DNA from: JAVKLU01 sp031538895
GTDB lineage: Bacteria > Pseudomonadota > Gammaproteobacteria > Burkholderiales > Burkholderiaceae
DNA length: 19,971 nucleotides
NCBI GenBank assembly: GCA_031538895.1
Contig: JAVKLU010000052.1
Coordinates: 1 to 19,971 of the forward strand
Reading direction: 5' to 3'
Of the stretch, positions 8,481 through 15,444 are shown piece by piece. How positions within the stretch are numbered: the first letter of the stretch is position 1; the number at the start of each line of letters is the position of its first letter. The translations under genes were made by a program, and so were the position numbers. Below the pieces are notes generated by a model that saw nothing but the letters and a program-made list of their open reading frames with translations, did no database searches and was not told the origin of the DNA.

Positions 8481-9938
8481 ATGCGAACAGAAATGCAAAA
8501 ATCCGAGCAAATGATTATTTTCGGTGGTACCGGTGATCTGGCTAAACGCAAACTTTTGCCCGCACTATTTATGAGCCATTGCGATGGCAATGTGAACCCT
8601 GAATTTAGTATTGTTGGAGTGGGTCGCGAAAATCTCGATGATGCGTCGTATCGCACCATGATCGATAAAACAGTACGGCAATTTTTGCCCGCTGATTTTG
8701 ATCAAAAAAAATGGACGACGTTTTTAACACTATTGTTTTATAAAGTCATCAATGCAACTGAAGCCTCCGACTTCACGCGCTTGAGCACTGAAAAGAAAAC
8801 CGCGCGCGTGTTTTATCTGGCGACTTCGCCACATTTGTTTATCCCAATTTGTCAAAACTTAGCCCTGGCCGGTTTAAACAAACCGGATAGTCGTGTGGTT
8901 TTGGAAAAACCTTTAGGGCACGATCTGGCCTCCGCGCGAACGATTAACCGCGAAGTGGCGCAGTTTTTTGCCGAACATCAAATTTTCCGTATCGATCATT
9001 ACTTAGGCAAAGAAACGGTTCAAAACTTAATGGCCTTACGTTTTGGTAATGTGATTTTTGAACCTTTGTGGCGCGCGCCCTACATCCGTAATGTGCAAAT
9101 TACGGTGGCTGAAGAAGTCGGCGTCGGTTCACGTGGCGAGTTTTACGATGGTGTTGGCGCACTGCGCGATATGGTGCAAAACCACTTGTTGCAATTATTG
9201 TGTTTGGTCGCGATGGAGCCACCTACATCGATGTCACCCGACGCATTACGTGATGAAAAATTACGCGTCCTGCGCGCTTTGCAACCCTATACCGATGAGA
9301 CGCTGAGTCAAATGGTGATTCGGGGGCAATACACCAATGGCATCGAAACCGCGACAGGTCAAGTTGCGCCTGCCTATTTACAAGAAAAAGGAGTTCCAGC
9401 AGATAGTCAAATCGAAACCTATGTGGCCATGCAAGTAGCGATTAACAGCTGGCGTTGGGCCGGTGTGCCATTTTTCTTGCGCACTGGAAAGCGTTTACCC
9501 ACAAGGACTTCCGAGATTGTGGTGAATTTTACACCAGTCCCGCATTCAATGTTTTCGGGCAACCACAGTAATCAATTCAATCGCTTGGTCATTCGCCTGC
9601 AACCAGAAGAAACGGTTCATCTGCATTTGATGGCCAAACAGCCGGGCGAGGGAATGACTTTACGTCCGGTCAGTTTGAATTTAGATTTTCACGAAGCCTT
9701 CACCACGCGCCATGCGGATGCTTACGAGCGTTTATTATTGGATGTGATCGCGGGACGTTTGACTTTGTTTATGCGTCATGATGAATTAGAAGCGGCGTGG
9801 CAATGGATCGATCCCATTCAAATTGCATGGCGCAATCAAAAAATTCCACCGCGCACTTACGCTGCGGGGTCTTGGGGACCGGCAGCGGCATCCGCAATGG
9901 TGGCTAAAGCCAATGCTGAATGGTCAGAAGCGCTGTAG
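8481..9938 (+). CDS. zwf: Glucose-6-phosphate 1-dehydrogenase
   Basis: This enzyme oxidises glucose 6-phosphate to 6-phosphogluconolactone with NADP+, opening the pentose phosphate and Entner-Doudoroff routes. The Rossmann motif GGTGDLAKRKLLPAL is near residues 14-28, and the active-site signature RIDHYLGKE with its catalytic histidine pair is near residue 170. The protein is 485 residues from ATG 8481. An in-frame TTG at 8469 and an ATG at 8493 are alternatives, and none has a clear Shine-Dalgarno sequence. zwf, pgl and glk form a functional set for glucose entry. A MITE-like repeat separates zwf from pgl. Confidence 0.95.
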   Translation: MRTEMQKSEQMIIFGGTGDLAKRKLLPALFMSHCDGNVNPEFSIVGVGRENLDDASYRTMIDKTVRQFLPADFDQKKWTTFLTLLFYKVINATEASDFTRLSTEKKTARVFYLATSPHLFIPICQNLALAGLNKPDSRVVLEKPLGHDLASARTINREVAQFFAEHQIFRIDHYLGKETVQNLMALRFGNVIFEPLWRAPYIRNVQITVAEEVGVGSRGEFYDGVGALRDMVQNHLLQLLCLVAMEPPTSMSPDALRDEKLRVLRALQPYTDETLSQMVIRGQYTNGIETATGQVAPAYLQEKGVPADSQIETYVAMQVAINSWRWAGVPFFLRTGKRLPTRTSEIVVNFTPVPHSMFSGNHSNQFNRLVIRLQPEETVHLHLMAKQPGEGMTLRPVSLNLDFHEAFTTRHADAYERLLLDVIAGRLTLFMRHDELEAAWQWIDPIQIAWRNQKIPPRTYAAGSWGPAAASAMVAKANAEWSEAL

Positions 9939-9956
9939 CGTGACAAGGATAAACAC

Positions 9957-10106
9957 TTGAGGGCACTTCTATAAATACAGAATGTGCGGATGAAGTGCGA
10001 GGCGCACAGCACACAGAAACCGGAGCGTACATACAGTACGTGAGGATTTCGCGTACTGCGCAACAAAGCAATTCGCCGCAAAAATGAATTGATAGAAGGC
10101 CCTTGA
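9957..10106 (+). mobile_element. MITE-like repeat, copy 2, with TTGA target duplication
   Basis: The element itself spans 9961-10102 (142 bp). It starts GGGCACTTCTATAAAT and ends ATTGATAGAAGGCCC, giving imperfect terminal inverted repeats. The four bases TTGA flank it on both sides (9957-9960 and 10103-10106), as expected for a transposition target duplication. Internally, CAGTACG and CGTACTG form a 7-bp inverted repeat 11 bp apart. The copy is nearly identical to copy 1 and lies 22 bp after the zwf stop. It contains no transposase, so it would depend on an enzyme elsewhere. Confidence 0.9.
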
Positions 10107-10182
10107 TTCGCAACATGAATCACCGTATTAATCGCTTCTCGAAAAAAGCCCTTGTCCTGCACTAATTAAATTTTGTGACGCT

Positions 10183-10869
10183 ATGATTGAAAAAGAACTG
10201 ACCGATTTTTTGATTCTAGAAACGCAGCTCTTAGAACATTTAACTCATCGCATTCAAGAATCTATCCGTGCGCAAGGTGAAGCGCGCATCGCACTGGCAG
10301 GTGGCAACACCCCAAAAAATTTATACCGCCGTTTAGCGCAAGAATCAATTGACTGGTCAAAAGTCGTGGTCACTTTGACTGATGAGCGCGTCGTACCTGA
10401 CACGCATCCTGACAGTAATTCGGGGATGTTGAAAGAGTGTTTTTTAAACCATTGCGACGCGCGATTTATCCCGTGGACAAAAACCTTTGCCAGCGCAACA
10501 GAAATGGCCGCAGAGGTCACCAAAAATGTGATTCCACAATTGCCTTTTGATGTCGTATTGTTAGGCATGGGTGACGACGGACACACTGCATCTTTATTTC
10601 CTGATGCACCGATTTATACAGAGGCGATGGATCCCAACAGCGCGCCCGAGTGCGTTGTAGTCGATACAACATGGGTGAAATATCAACGTCTCAGTTTGAA
10701 TTTTGCCGCGCTCCAGCAAACGCGTTTAAGTTTGATTTTGTGGAAAGGCAAAGACAAATTACCACTTTACCAGCGGGCAAAAAACGGTGACACCGCATTA
10801 CCGATTACACCGTTTTTGTCATCATCATTAGCCTCTTGTACACCCACTGAAGTGTGGTTCTCGCTATGA
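10183..10869 (+). CDS. pgl: 6-Phosphogluconolactonase
   Basis: This enzyme hydrolyses 6-phosphogluconolactone, the Zwf product, to 6-phosphogluconate. The 228-residue protein shows the sugar-isomerase-like fold typical of the DevB/Pgl family: IALAGGNTPKNLYRRLA (residues 36-52), VTLTDERVVP (62-71) and LGMGDDGHTASLFP, which carries active-site residues. Length is normal. Its stop codon overlaps the start of glk (ATGA at 10866-10869), so translation is coupled. The gap to zwf holds a MITE-like repeat, so pgl may need its own promoter or read through from zwf. Confidence 0.94.
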   Translation: MIEKELTDFLILETQLLEHLTHRIQESIRAQGEARIALAGGNTPKNLYRRLAQESIDWSKVVVTLTDERVVPDTHPDSNSGMLKECFLNHCDARFIPWTKTFASATEMAAEVTKNVIPQLPFDVVLLGMGDDGHTASLFPDAPIYTEAMDPNSAPECVVVDTTWVKYQRLSLNFAALQQTRLSLILWKGKDKLPLYQRAKNGDTALPITPFLSSSLASCTPTEVWFSL

Positions 10870-11846
10870 ATACGCAAACCTCTCAAACTGGCCAATCGCA
10901 CCAAAATCCTCGCGCCGTCGTCGCGGATATTGGCGGAACCAATGCGCGCTTTGCCTTAATTCAAGAAAACCAATCCCTAAGCGAAGTGATTGTGCTGGCG
11001 TGTGCGGACTATCCCGATATTGAAACTGCGCTACGCGAATACGCACGTCGCATCGGTATGACAAGCTTTCCACCGGTTTTGATCGCGATCGCCAATCCGG
11101 TGCAAGGTGATGTGGTCAAAATGACCAATCACCACTGGAGTTTTTCGATTCAAAATTTACACCAACAATTACAAGCACCCAGTCTACGTGTGATTAACGA
11201 TTTTACCGCGCTGGCCTATGCCCTACCCCATTTGCAAACTGAGGATATGTTGAAAATCGGCGGTGGCAAAGCCATCGCTAACGAAACCTGTGGCTTGATT
11301 GGTGCGGGAACGGGATTGGGTGTATCAGGAATTATTCCAACCGAAAAATTTTGGGTTGCACTCAATAGCGAAGGCGGTCACGTGTCGTTTGCCCCCAGCT
11401 CAGAATTAGAAATCGAAATTTTGCGCTGGGCCTGGAAACAGATCGGCCATATCTCTGCCGAACGTTTAATTTCTGGCCCGGGGCTAACCTGGATTCATCG
11501 CGCCTTAGCCCATATCGAGGGTGTGGGCCGCGCAGAACATAGCGCCAGCGAAATCACTCAATTTGCGCGCGAAAAATCTTGCCCCACTTGCGTACATGCC
11601 GTACACGTGTTTAGTGGTATGTTGGGCGGCGCGGCAGGTAACTTGGCAGTGACTTTGGGTAGCCGTGGCGGCGTTTTTTTAGGCGGCGGTGTGGTTGGAA
11701 AATTATTAGACAGCTTTGATCAAGTCCTGTTCCGCCAACGTTTTGAGGCCAAAGGACGCTTTCAAGTGTATTTGCAAAACATCCCAACTTTTTTGATTAC
11801 GCATCCCTACCCGACTTTTTTAGGTCTGCGCGCGCTACTCAATTAA
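10866..11846 (+). CDS. glk: Glucokinase
   Basis: This enzyme phosphorylates glucose with ATP to give glucose 6-phosphate, the substrate of Zwf. It is a Glk-type (not ROK-type) glucokinase of 326 residues. The N-terminal phosphate-binding motif is DIGGTNARFAL, followed by NDFTALAYALP with the catalytic aspartate, GAGTGLGVSG, SEGGHVSFAP, SGPGL and a C-terminal GGVFLGGGVVGKLL. I chose ATG 10866, which overlaps the pgl stop, over a GTG four codons upstream. A CPTC segment near residue 240 is unusual but lies in a variable region. No clear terminator follows before the tmRNA promoter. Confidence 0.94.
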   Translation: MNTQTSQTGQSHQNPRAVVADIGGTNARFALIQENQSLSEVIVLACADYPDIETALREYARRIGMTSFPPVLIAIANPVQGDVVKMTNHHWSFSIQNLHQQLQAPSLRVINDFTALAYALPHLQTEDMLKIGGGKAIANETCGLIGAGTGLGVSGIIPTEKFWVALNSEGGHVSFAPSSELEIEILRWAWKQIGHISAERLISGPGLTWIHRALAHIEGVGRAEHSASEITQFAREKSCPTCVHAVHVFSGMLGGAAGNLAVTLGSRGGVFLGGGVVGKLLDSFDQVLFRQRFEAKGRFQVYLQNIPTFLITHPYPTFLGLRALLN

Positions 11847-11907
11847 AACAAGTTCTTCAACTCGCGTTCAGACAGATCATAAAAAAAACATAAACGTGCG
11901 CGCCTCT

Positions 11908-11913
11908 TATAAT
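11908..11913 (+). promoter_or_regulatory. -10 element of the ssrA promoter
   Basis: A perfect TATAAT hexamer lies 15 bp before the mature tmRNA 5' end. The expected -35 position (near 11885-11890) is A-rich and weak. Transcription would start a few bases before the mature end, which RNase P would then produce. Confidence 0.7.
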
Positions 11914-11928
11914 GGTCGCCTGTATTTC

Positions 11929-12289
11929 GGGGGCGATCTTGGTTTCGACGTGGGTTGCAAAGCGGAATAGGGCATACCGAGGGCTGGTCACCTCGTAAAT
12001 ACAACCGGAAAAAAATAAACGCTAACGAAGACCGTTACGCTCTAGCCGCTTAACCGGCTAGCCTCACACCGATGTGCCTTAACGTCGGGCGGGTAAAACC
12101 GTAGTGAGGTCACTAACAAGGATCGCGCAACATCTGGGCAACTTAGAGTTGCGTTAAATCCAAGGTCGCTCGCTACCTCGCAGCGTGTGCATTCGCGGCA
12201 AGGTGGTTAAAACAAATAATCGCACTAAGTATGTAGGCCTATCTGTAGAGTACTTGCGGACGCGGGTTCAATTCCCGCCGCCTCCACCA
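11929..12289 (+). ncRNA. ssrA: Transfer-messenger RNA (tmRNA), one-piece
   Basis: tmRNA rescues stalled ribosomes by adding a degradation tag to the unfinished protein. The 5' end GGGGGCG (11929-11935) pairs with CGCCTCC (12279-12285) to form a 7-bp acceptor stem, and the 3' end is encoded CCA (12287-12289). The T-arm contains GGTTCAATTCC. The tag reading frame begins at GCT 12021 and stops at TAA 12051-12053. It encodes ANEDRYALAA, closely resembling betaproteobacterial tags such as ANDERYALAA. The hairpin TAGCCG/CGGCTA overlaps the tag stop, as in other tmRNAs. The 361-nt length and uninterrupted order show the standard one-piece form. Confidence 0.97.
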
Positions 12290-12304
12290 TAATTGAATCA
12301 AATG
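12282..12304 (+). repeat. Direct repeat at ssrA 3' end (candidate att site, left)
   Basis: A 23-bp sequence beginning CTCCACCATAATTG, covering the last eight bases of ssrA and the next fifteen, recurs exactly at 13716-13738. Such duplication is what site-specific integration into tmRNA genes leaves behind. The 188 bp from here to the next gene (12290-12477) contain nothing else that I recognise. Confidence 0.85.
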
Positions 12305-12477
12305 CCAACATAGTCACAGTTGTCCTTTGATGGCACATTCATTCAACAAATGCACGATGCAGAAAATATCGCATAAAGGCTGTTTTGTAAATTCATTGCA
12401 TTCCACCGGACTGCCTTCTGCCGCCAGTGAATTCAAACATTATGTTTTTTTAGCAGTATCAATTCAAAGGGGAAATT

Positions 12478-12831
12478 ATGAGCGAGCAAATTAAAGCAGT
12501 GGATGAAAAATTTTGTAGTGAATGTGGAGCTGTTATTAAAGCCAAGGCTGAAATATGCCCAAAATGTGGCGTCCGACAAATGAGTTCGCCAGCAACAATA
12601 AGTCTTGGGCCAGTTGCATCAAATGGTAAAAGCAGAACTGCTGCCGCATTATTTGCTTTTTTTCTTGGTGGGTTTGGCGGTCATAAATTTTATCTTGGTC
12701 AAGTTGGATTAGGTATCGTATATCTAATCTTTTGCTGGACATTCATTCCCTCCATCATTGCTTTTATTGAGTTCATCTTATTCCTCACTATGAGTGATGA
12801 AAAATTTAATCGGCAGTATGGTCAAACCTAA
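12478..12831 (+). CDS. Zinc-ribbon and TM2 domain membrane protein
   Basis: This 117-residue protein begins with a small zinc ribbon: Cys13-x2-Cys16 and Cys27-x2-Cys30 (FCSECG and CPKCG). A TM2-type domain follows, with the signature GGFGGHKFYLG at residues 64-74 inside the first membrane span (about 54-75) and a second span at about 78-104. The function of TM2 proteins in bacteria is unknown. A clear AAAGGGG ribosome binding site precedes the ATG. The stop codon lies inside an attC-like half site (TAAACCTACGCTCAAG), which fits a cassette-borne gene. AT-rich codon use and isolation behind ssrA also suggest acquired DNA. Confidence 0.85.
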   Translation: MSEQIKAVDEKFCSECGAVIKAKAEICPKCGVRQMSSPATISLGPVASNGKSRTAAALFAFFLGGFGGHKFYLGQVGLGIVYLIFCWTFIPSIIAFIEFILFLTMSDEKFNRQYGQT

Positions 12832-12893
12832 ACCTACGCTCAAGCGGGATGCCTAACAACGGTGCTGCTGAATTCAAACCTTAGGCGTTACAA
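12829..12893 (+). repeat. attC-like half site plus inverted GCCTAAC/CTTAGGC pair
   Basis: Directly at the stop of the TM2 gene, TAAACCTACGCTCAAG resembles the 5' arm of integron attC sites and the half sites near 14990 and 15447. It is followed by GCCTAAC (12851-12857) and CTTAGGC (12880-12886), an inverted pair with one mismatch that resembles attC outer core boxes. The intervening sequence does not fold into a full attC hairpin, so this may be a degraded site. Confidence 0.4.
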
Positions 12894-12901
12894 CGCAGTG
12901 C

Positions 12902-12943
12902 AAAGCCGCTGTTATTCGCGTCGTATGTAATTGCAAAATGAGG
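12902..12943 (+). repeat. 42-bp direct repeat, copy 1
   Basis: A 42-bp stretch starting AAAGCCGCTGTTATTCGCG and ending AAAATGAGG is identical to 15041-15082. Here it lies in the spacer between the TM2 gene and the nuclease-like gene. The other copy runs into the ribosome binding site of the GFA gene. This points to shared ancestry of the spacer DNA by recombination or cassette insertion. Confidence 0.9.
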
Positions 12944-13065
12944 GAGCCGCTTCAAAATTCGATGTCGCTGGAGGCATAAAAGGTCATGAGATTTATCCTA
13001 CGCAGAAATCAGCGGTTGGTTAAAATAATGCTTGCATCTTTGGCTACCTCCCCTATTTTTCAATC

Positions 13066-13632
13066 ATGACCGACCAAGAACTTAAAGACCTCGTTGCTAG
13101 CTTGGCGATTGCACAAGCTAAAACTGAAGTCGAACAAGTAAAAACCTCAGTCGAACTACGTGAGATGTCCGTAGAGGTACGTGAAATGGTACGTGTTGCG
13201 GCAGAAATGGGTCGTCGACTAGGGGCTATGGGCATCAATTTAGGCGACGTGACTGAAGAATTTTTCTACAACAGTTTGCGCGCCAAGCCTCAGCTTGGAG
13301 GTATCAAGTTTGACACGGTGACATCCAAACTTTTGATGGGCACTAAAAAGTCACAGACCGAGTTTGACATCGTTATGGCTAATGGCGAAGCAGCGGCTAT
13401 TATTGAGATCAAAATGAAGGCACACCTCAACGACTTAGACCAGATCGAACGGCAAATTGCGCTCTACCGTCAGTTGCGTCCAGAACACAAAGACTTTAGG
13501 CTTTATGGCGGCATTGCAGGCTTTAATGTGCCACCAGATGTGATTGAAGCTGCACAACAACGCGGCATGTTTGTATTGCAGCGCAAGGGCGAGGTGCTTG
13601 AATCAGCAACAGAAGGAATGCTCGCTTTCTAA
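13066..13632 (+). CDS. PD-(D/E)XK nuclease-like protein with N-terminal coiled coil
   Basis: This 188-residue protein begins with a heptad-rich helix (about residues 3-50, QAKTEVEQVKTSVELREM and onward) that is probably a coiled coil. The C-terminal domain has the layout of a PD-(D/E)XK fold: TEFDIVMANGEAAAIIEIK, with candidate metal-binding residues Asp101, Glu114 and Lys116 in the spacing expected of these nucleases, then a helix with QIERQIALYRQL. It resembles DUF3782-type proteins, whose function is unknown. No partner methylase or toxin-antitoxin gene is present. The gene lies inside the interval bounded by the ssrA 3' repeats. Nuclease activity is inference from the motif. Confidence 0.72.
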   Translation: MTDQELKDLVASLAIAQAKTEVEQVKTSVELREMSVEVREMVRVAAEMGRRLGAMGINLGDVTEEFFYNSLRAKPQLGGIKFDTVTSKLLMGTKKSQTEFDIVMANGEAAAIIEIKMKAHLNDLDQIERQIALYRQLRPEHKDFRLYGGIAGFNVPPDVIEAAQQRGMFVLQRKGEVLESATEGMLAF

Positions 13633-13940
13633 AGCGCGGTCCGCATTACATACGCAAGAAGCTGTAAATAGGGGGTATGTGTTGGAAGATCGGTTTTAGG
13701 TTCAACTCCGTATTGCTCCACCATAATTGAATCAAATGTGTTTATAAGGAATCTCTTCTCGCGCGTGATCCAGCAGTTTGGCGCGTGACTGATAGGATAC
13801 GGAAGATACCGCTAACACGGGAACAGTTGTCATAGACACTGCAAATACCGTTTTTGATTTAGCATAAACATCATTGCTGTCAGTTAGTTTTTTATTTTTA
13901 ACATGGCGTTTTTTCCATATACATTAGGTTAGGAGAATAT
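13633..13940 (+). other. Intergenic region with degenerate ssrA 3' end
   Basis: This 308-bp stretch has no credible gene on either strand. It holds the second 23-bp copy of the ssrA 3' end (13716-13738). The bases just before that copy (GGTTCAACTCCG at 13699-13710) also resemble the T-arm of ssrA, so this is a degraded fragment of a tmRNA or tRNA 3' end. Near its right end, AACATGGCG (13901-13909) and TAGGTTAG (13925-13932) match the two outer parts of the complete attC-like site at 14535, as if the core of a similar site had been deleted. Confidence 0.6.
13716..13738 (+). repeat. Direct repeat of ssrA 3' end (candidate att site, right)
   Basis: This is identical over 23 bp to 12282-12304. 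The two copies start 1434 bp apart and bracket the TM2 gene and the nuclease-like gene. No integrase is found between them, so the enzyme would have been lost or acted from elsewhere. Confidence 0.85.
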
Positions 13941-14540
13941 ATGTTTTACAGGGCCCGATTTTTTGTTGTTTTCCTGATCATAGCTATTCTTACTGGGTGC
14001 TGGGTTCCAGAGCAGTTTGATGCGAAGGTGGTGATTAAAAAAGATGGTAGCTACACGTTCTCTTACGACGGTACGCTAACTTTTGCACTGGCTCTTGCTG
14101 CCACGCAAAAGGGCGAGCTAAGCGCAAAAGACGAAGCAGGCTTGAAACAGGAAGCGGCCAAAATCGCCCGTGAACCCGAATTCAAGAAGGTAGATTACCT
14201 TGGAAAGGGTAGGTACAAAGTGCTGGTAGAAAAAAGTGGGAAGGCTGGCGAGCCCTACTATTTCTTGTCCAAGGAGTTCAAGACTTTTGCTGTCTTGCCA
14301 CAAAAGGACGGCTCCGTATCCGTATCTGCAATTCGTCCTGACAAGAAGGCAATTCAAGAGCTGAATTCCATTGGTGCAAAAATAGACGGCACGCTAACTG
14401 TTTCGGTCGCAAGTGGTGCAAAAATTCTCAAACACAATGCGCAAAGCCAGCCGTCAATGTTCGGGCTGTTCGGCGGCTACAAGTGGCAAATCAAGTCACC
14501 TGATGAGAATCCGTACATTGTCATCCAGCCATCCTCCTAA
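13941..14540 (+). CDS. Putative lipoprotein of unknown function
   Basis: This 199-residue protein begins with a lipoprotein signal peptide: basic YRAR, a hydrophobic core (FFVVFLIIAI) and the lipobox LTGC with Cys20 as the expected lipidated residue. The mature part is rich in Lys and beta-strand-like segments (FDAKVVIKKDGSYTFSYDG; DGTLTVSVASG) and has no enzyme motif that I recognise. It is probably anchored in the outer or inner membrane facing the periplasm. A GGAG ribosome binding site sits directly after GGTTAG, and a complete attC-like site overlaps its stop. The gene and that site form a unit from 13929 to 14597, the typical layout of an integron cassette. Confidence 0.82.
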   Translation: MFYRARFFVVFLIIAILTGCWVPEQFDAKVVIKKDGSYTFSYDGTLTFALALAATQKGELSAKDEAGLKQEAAKIAREPEFKKVDYLGKGRYKVLVEKSGKAGEPYYFLSKEFKTFAVLPQKDGSVSVSAIRPDKKAIQELNSIGAKIDGTLTVSVASGAKILKHNAQSQPSMFGLFGGYKWQIKSPDENPYIVIQPSS

Positions 14541-14604
14541 CATGGCGGTCAACTCGGACGCTTCGCCGCTGCGCGGCTTGCGCCGGTTACCTCTAGGTTA
14601 GAAC
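14535..14604 (+). repeat. Complete attC-like recombination site
   Basis: The outer boxes TCCTAAC (14535-14541) and GTTAGAA (14597-14603) pair with one mismatch. Inside them, GGTCAAC (14546-14552) faces GGTTACC (14585-14591), pairing with one unpaired base. The centre holds GC-rich palindromic sequence (CGCCGCTGCGCGGC). This order of R'', L'', loop, L' and R', the 70-bp length, and the position at a gene end are the standard anatomy of an integron attC. Crossover would fall between 14597 and 14598. No fold was computed. Confidence 0.72.
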
Positions 14605-14629
14605 TCTCAACAATCCTCTAGGAGCAAAT

Positions 14630-14984
14630 ATGAGTTTCAGAATCAAAGCATCGTTTTTCGCAACCCTTCTTCTTTTAGCTTCGTTTTCGTCTATTGCCGA
14701 ATCTACAGAAACTGACCTTGTCGGGAGTTAGAACAGTAGACGGAAAATTTGAAATTTCCTTCTACGAAGATCCCGAAAAAAAACAAATCCTCGGCAAGAA
14801 AAAGGGGCGCTGGGAAGTCAAAGATGGCAAATTATCATTACTTACTGATGGCGTTCCAAGCCCTAATATTTATATCTATACGTTTATTGACGACAATTCA
14901 GTAAAGCTCTCAAACATCAAGCGTGATCCATCGGCAGACTGCATGGCCAACTATGAATTTACAGATCATCGGGTTTCCCAATGA
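14630..14984 (+). pseudogene. Frameshifted small secreted protein
   Basis: A ribosome binding site (TAGGAG) and ATG 14630 open a frame with a clear signal peptide (SFRIKASFFATLLLLASFSSIAES), which reaches a TAG after LVGS at about 14729. The next frame, open through that point to TGA 14984, carries RTVDGKFEISFYEDPEKK and a beta-rich, lipocalin-like small domain. Restoring two bases (T-GG-AG) at the break would read GSWRTVDGKF, a common start of such domains, so a 2-bp deletion is the simplest explanation. It could also be a sequencing error. Intact, the protein would be about 118 residues and periplasmic. The gene is placed as a cassette between two attC-like sites. Confidence 0.68.
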
Positions 14985-14987
14985 AGA

Positions 14988-15031
14988 CTTCTAACCCTGC
15001 GCTCAACCCCGTTCGCTTCGTTCTCTGGAGG
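14988..15031 (+). repeat. attC-like 5' half site
   Basis: Just after the broken gene, CTTCTAACCCTGCGCTCAAC and the GC-rich bases that follow match the 5' arm of an attC (outer box TTCTAAC, then the inner box). The matching 3' arm is missing, and the 42-bp repeat begins 10 bp later, as if recombination had removed the second half. Confidence 0.45.
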
Positions 15032-15040
15032 CTACGCGAT

Positions 15041-15082
15041 AAAGCCGCTGTTATTCGCGTCGTATGTAATTGCAAAATGAGG
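15041..15082 (+). repeat. 42-bp direct repeat, copy 2
   Basis: This copy is identical to 12902-12943. It supplies part of the GAGGAG ribosome binding site of the GFA-family gene that follows. Confidence 0.9.
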
Positions 15083-15090
15083 AGAACGAT

Positions 15091-15438
15091 ATGATCTACA
15101 AAGGTAGTTGCCACTGCGGCAAAGTGGCGTTTGAAGTTGAAGGCGAGATCAATGGATCATTAGCATGTAATTGTTCTATTTGCTCACGCAAAGCTTCGCT
15201 TTTATGGTTTGTTCCTCGCGACAAGCTTCACTTGCTGACTCCTGAAGATTCGGCCAGCACATACACATTCAACAAACACCTTATCAAGCACCGTTTCTGC
15301 CCCACTTGTGGTATTCATCCGTATGGTGAAGGTCTTGATCCGAAGGGAAATCAAATGGCGGCCATTAACATTCGTTGCCTTGAAAGTGTTGATCTTGCGT
15401 CTATCCCAGTGCAGAGCTACGATGGTCGTTCAATGTGA
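15091..15438 (+). CDS. GFA / CENP-V family zinc-binding protein
   Basis: This 115-residue protein shows the cysteine pattern of the GFA (glutathione-dependent formaldehyde-activating-like) fold: SCHCG (residues 6-10), CNCSICSRKA and FCPTCG, which bind two zinc ions. Members are small cytoplasmic proteins, some tied to glutathione adducts but mostly of unknown role. They are frequent passengers of chromosomal integron cassettes. ATG 15091 is chosen because GAGGAG lies 6 bp upstream; an in-frame TTG at 15070 is unlikely. The protein is on the short side for the family. An attC-like half site follows within 10 bases of the stop. Confidence 0.88.
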   Translation: MIYKGSCHCGKVAFEVEGEINGSLACNCSICSRKASLLWFVPRDKLHLLTPEDSASTYTFNKHLIKHRFCPTCGIHPYGEGLDPKGNQMAAINIRCLESVDLASIPVQSYDGRSM

Positions 15439-15444
15439 GGATGG

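Noticed and set aside
9857..10162. Reading frames of 70 and 101 residues across the repeat copy 2, and a similar 64-residue frame over copy 3
   Set aside because: They lie inside the non-coding MITE-like repeat, share sequence only because the repeat is duplicated, and have no ribosome binding site.
12290..12477. Integrase or antitoxin gene between ssrA and the TM2 gene
   Set aside because: No frame of useful length and no recognisable motif on either strand; only 188 bp are available.
13660..13727. A possible tRNA gene ending CCA at 13722
   Set aside because: Only a T-arm-like stretch and the CCA are present; no matching acceptor, D-arm or anticodon arm can be drawn. It is better explained as a copy of the ssrA 3' end.
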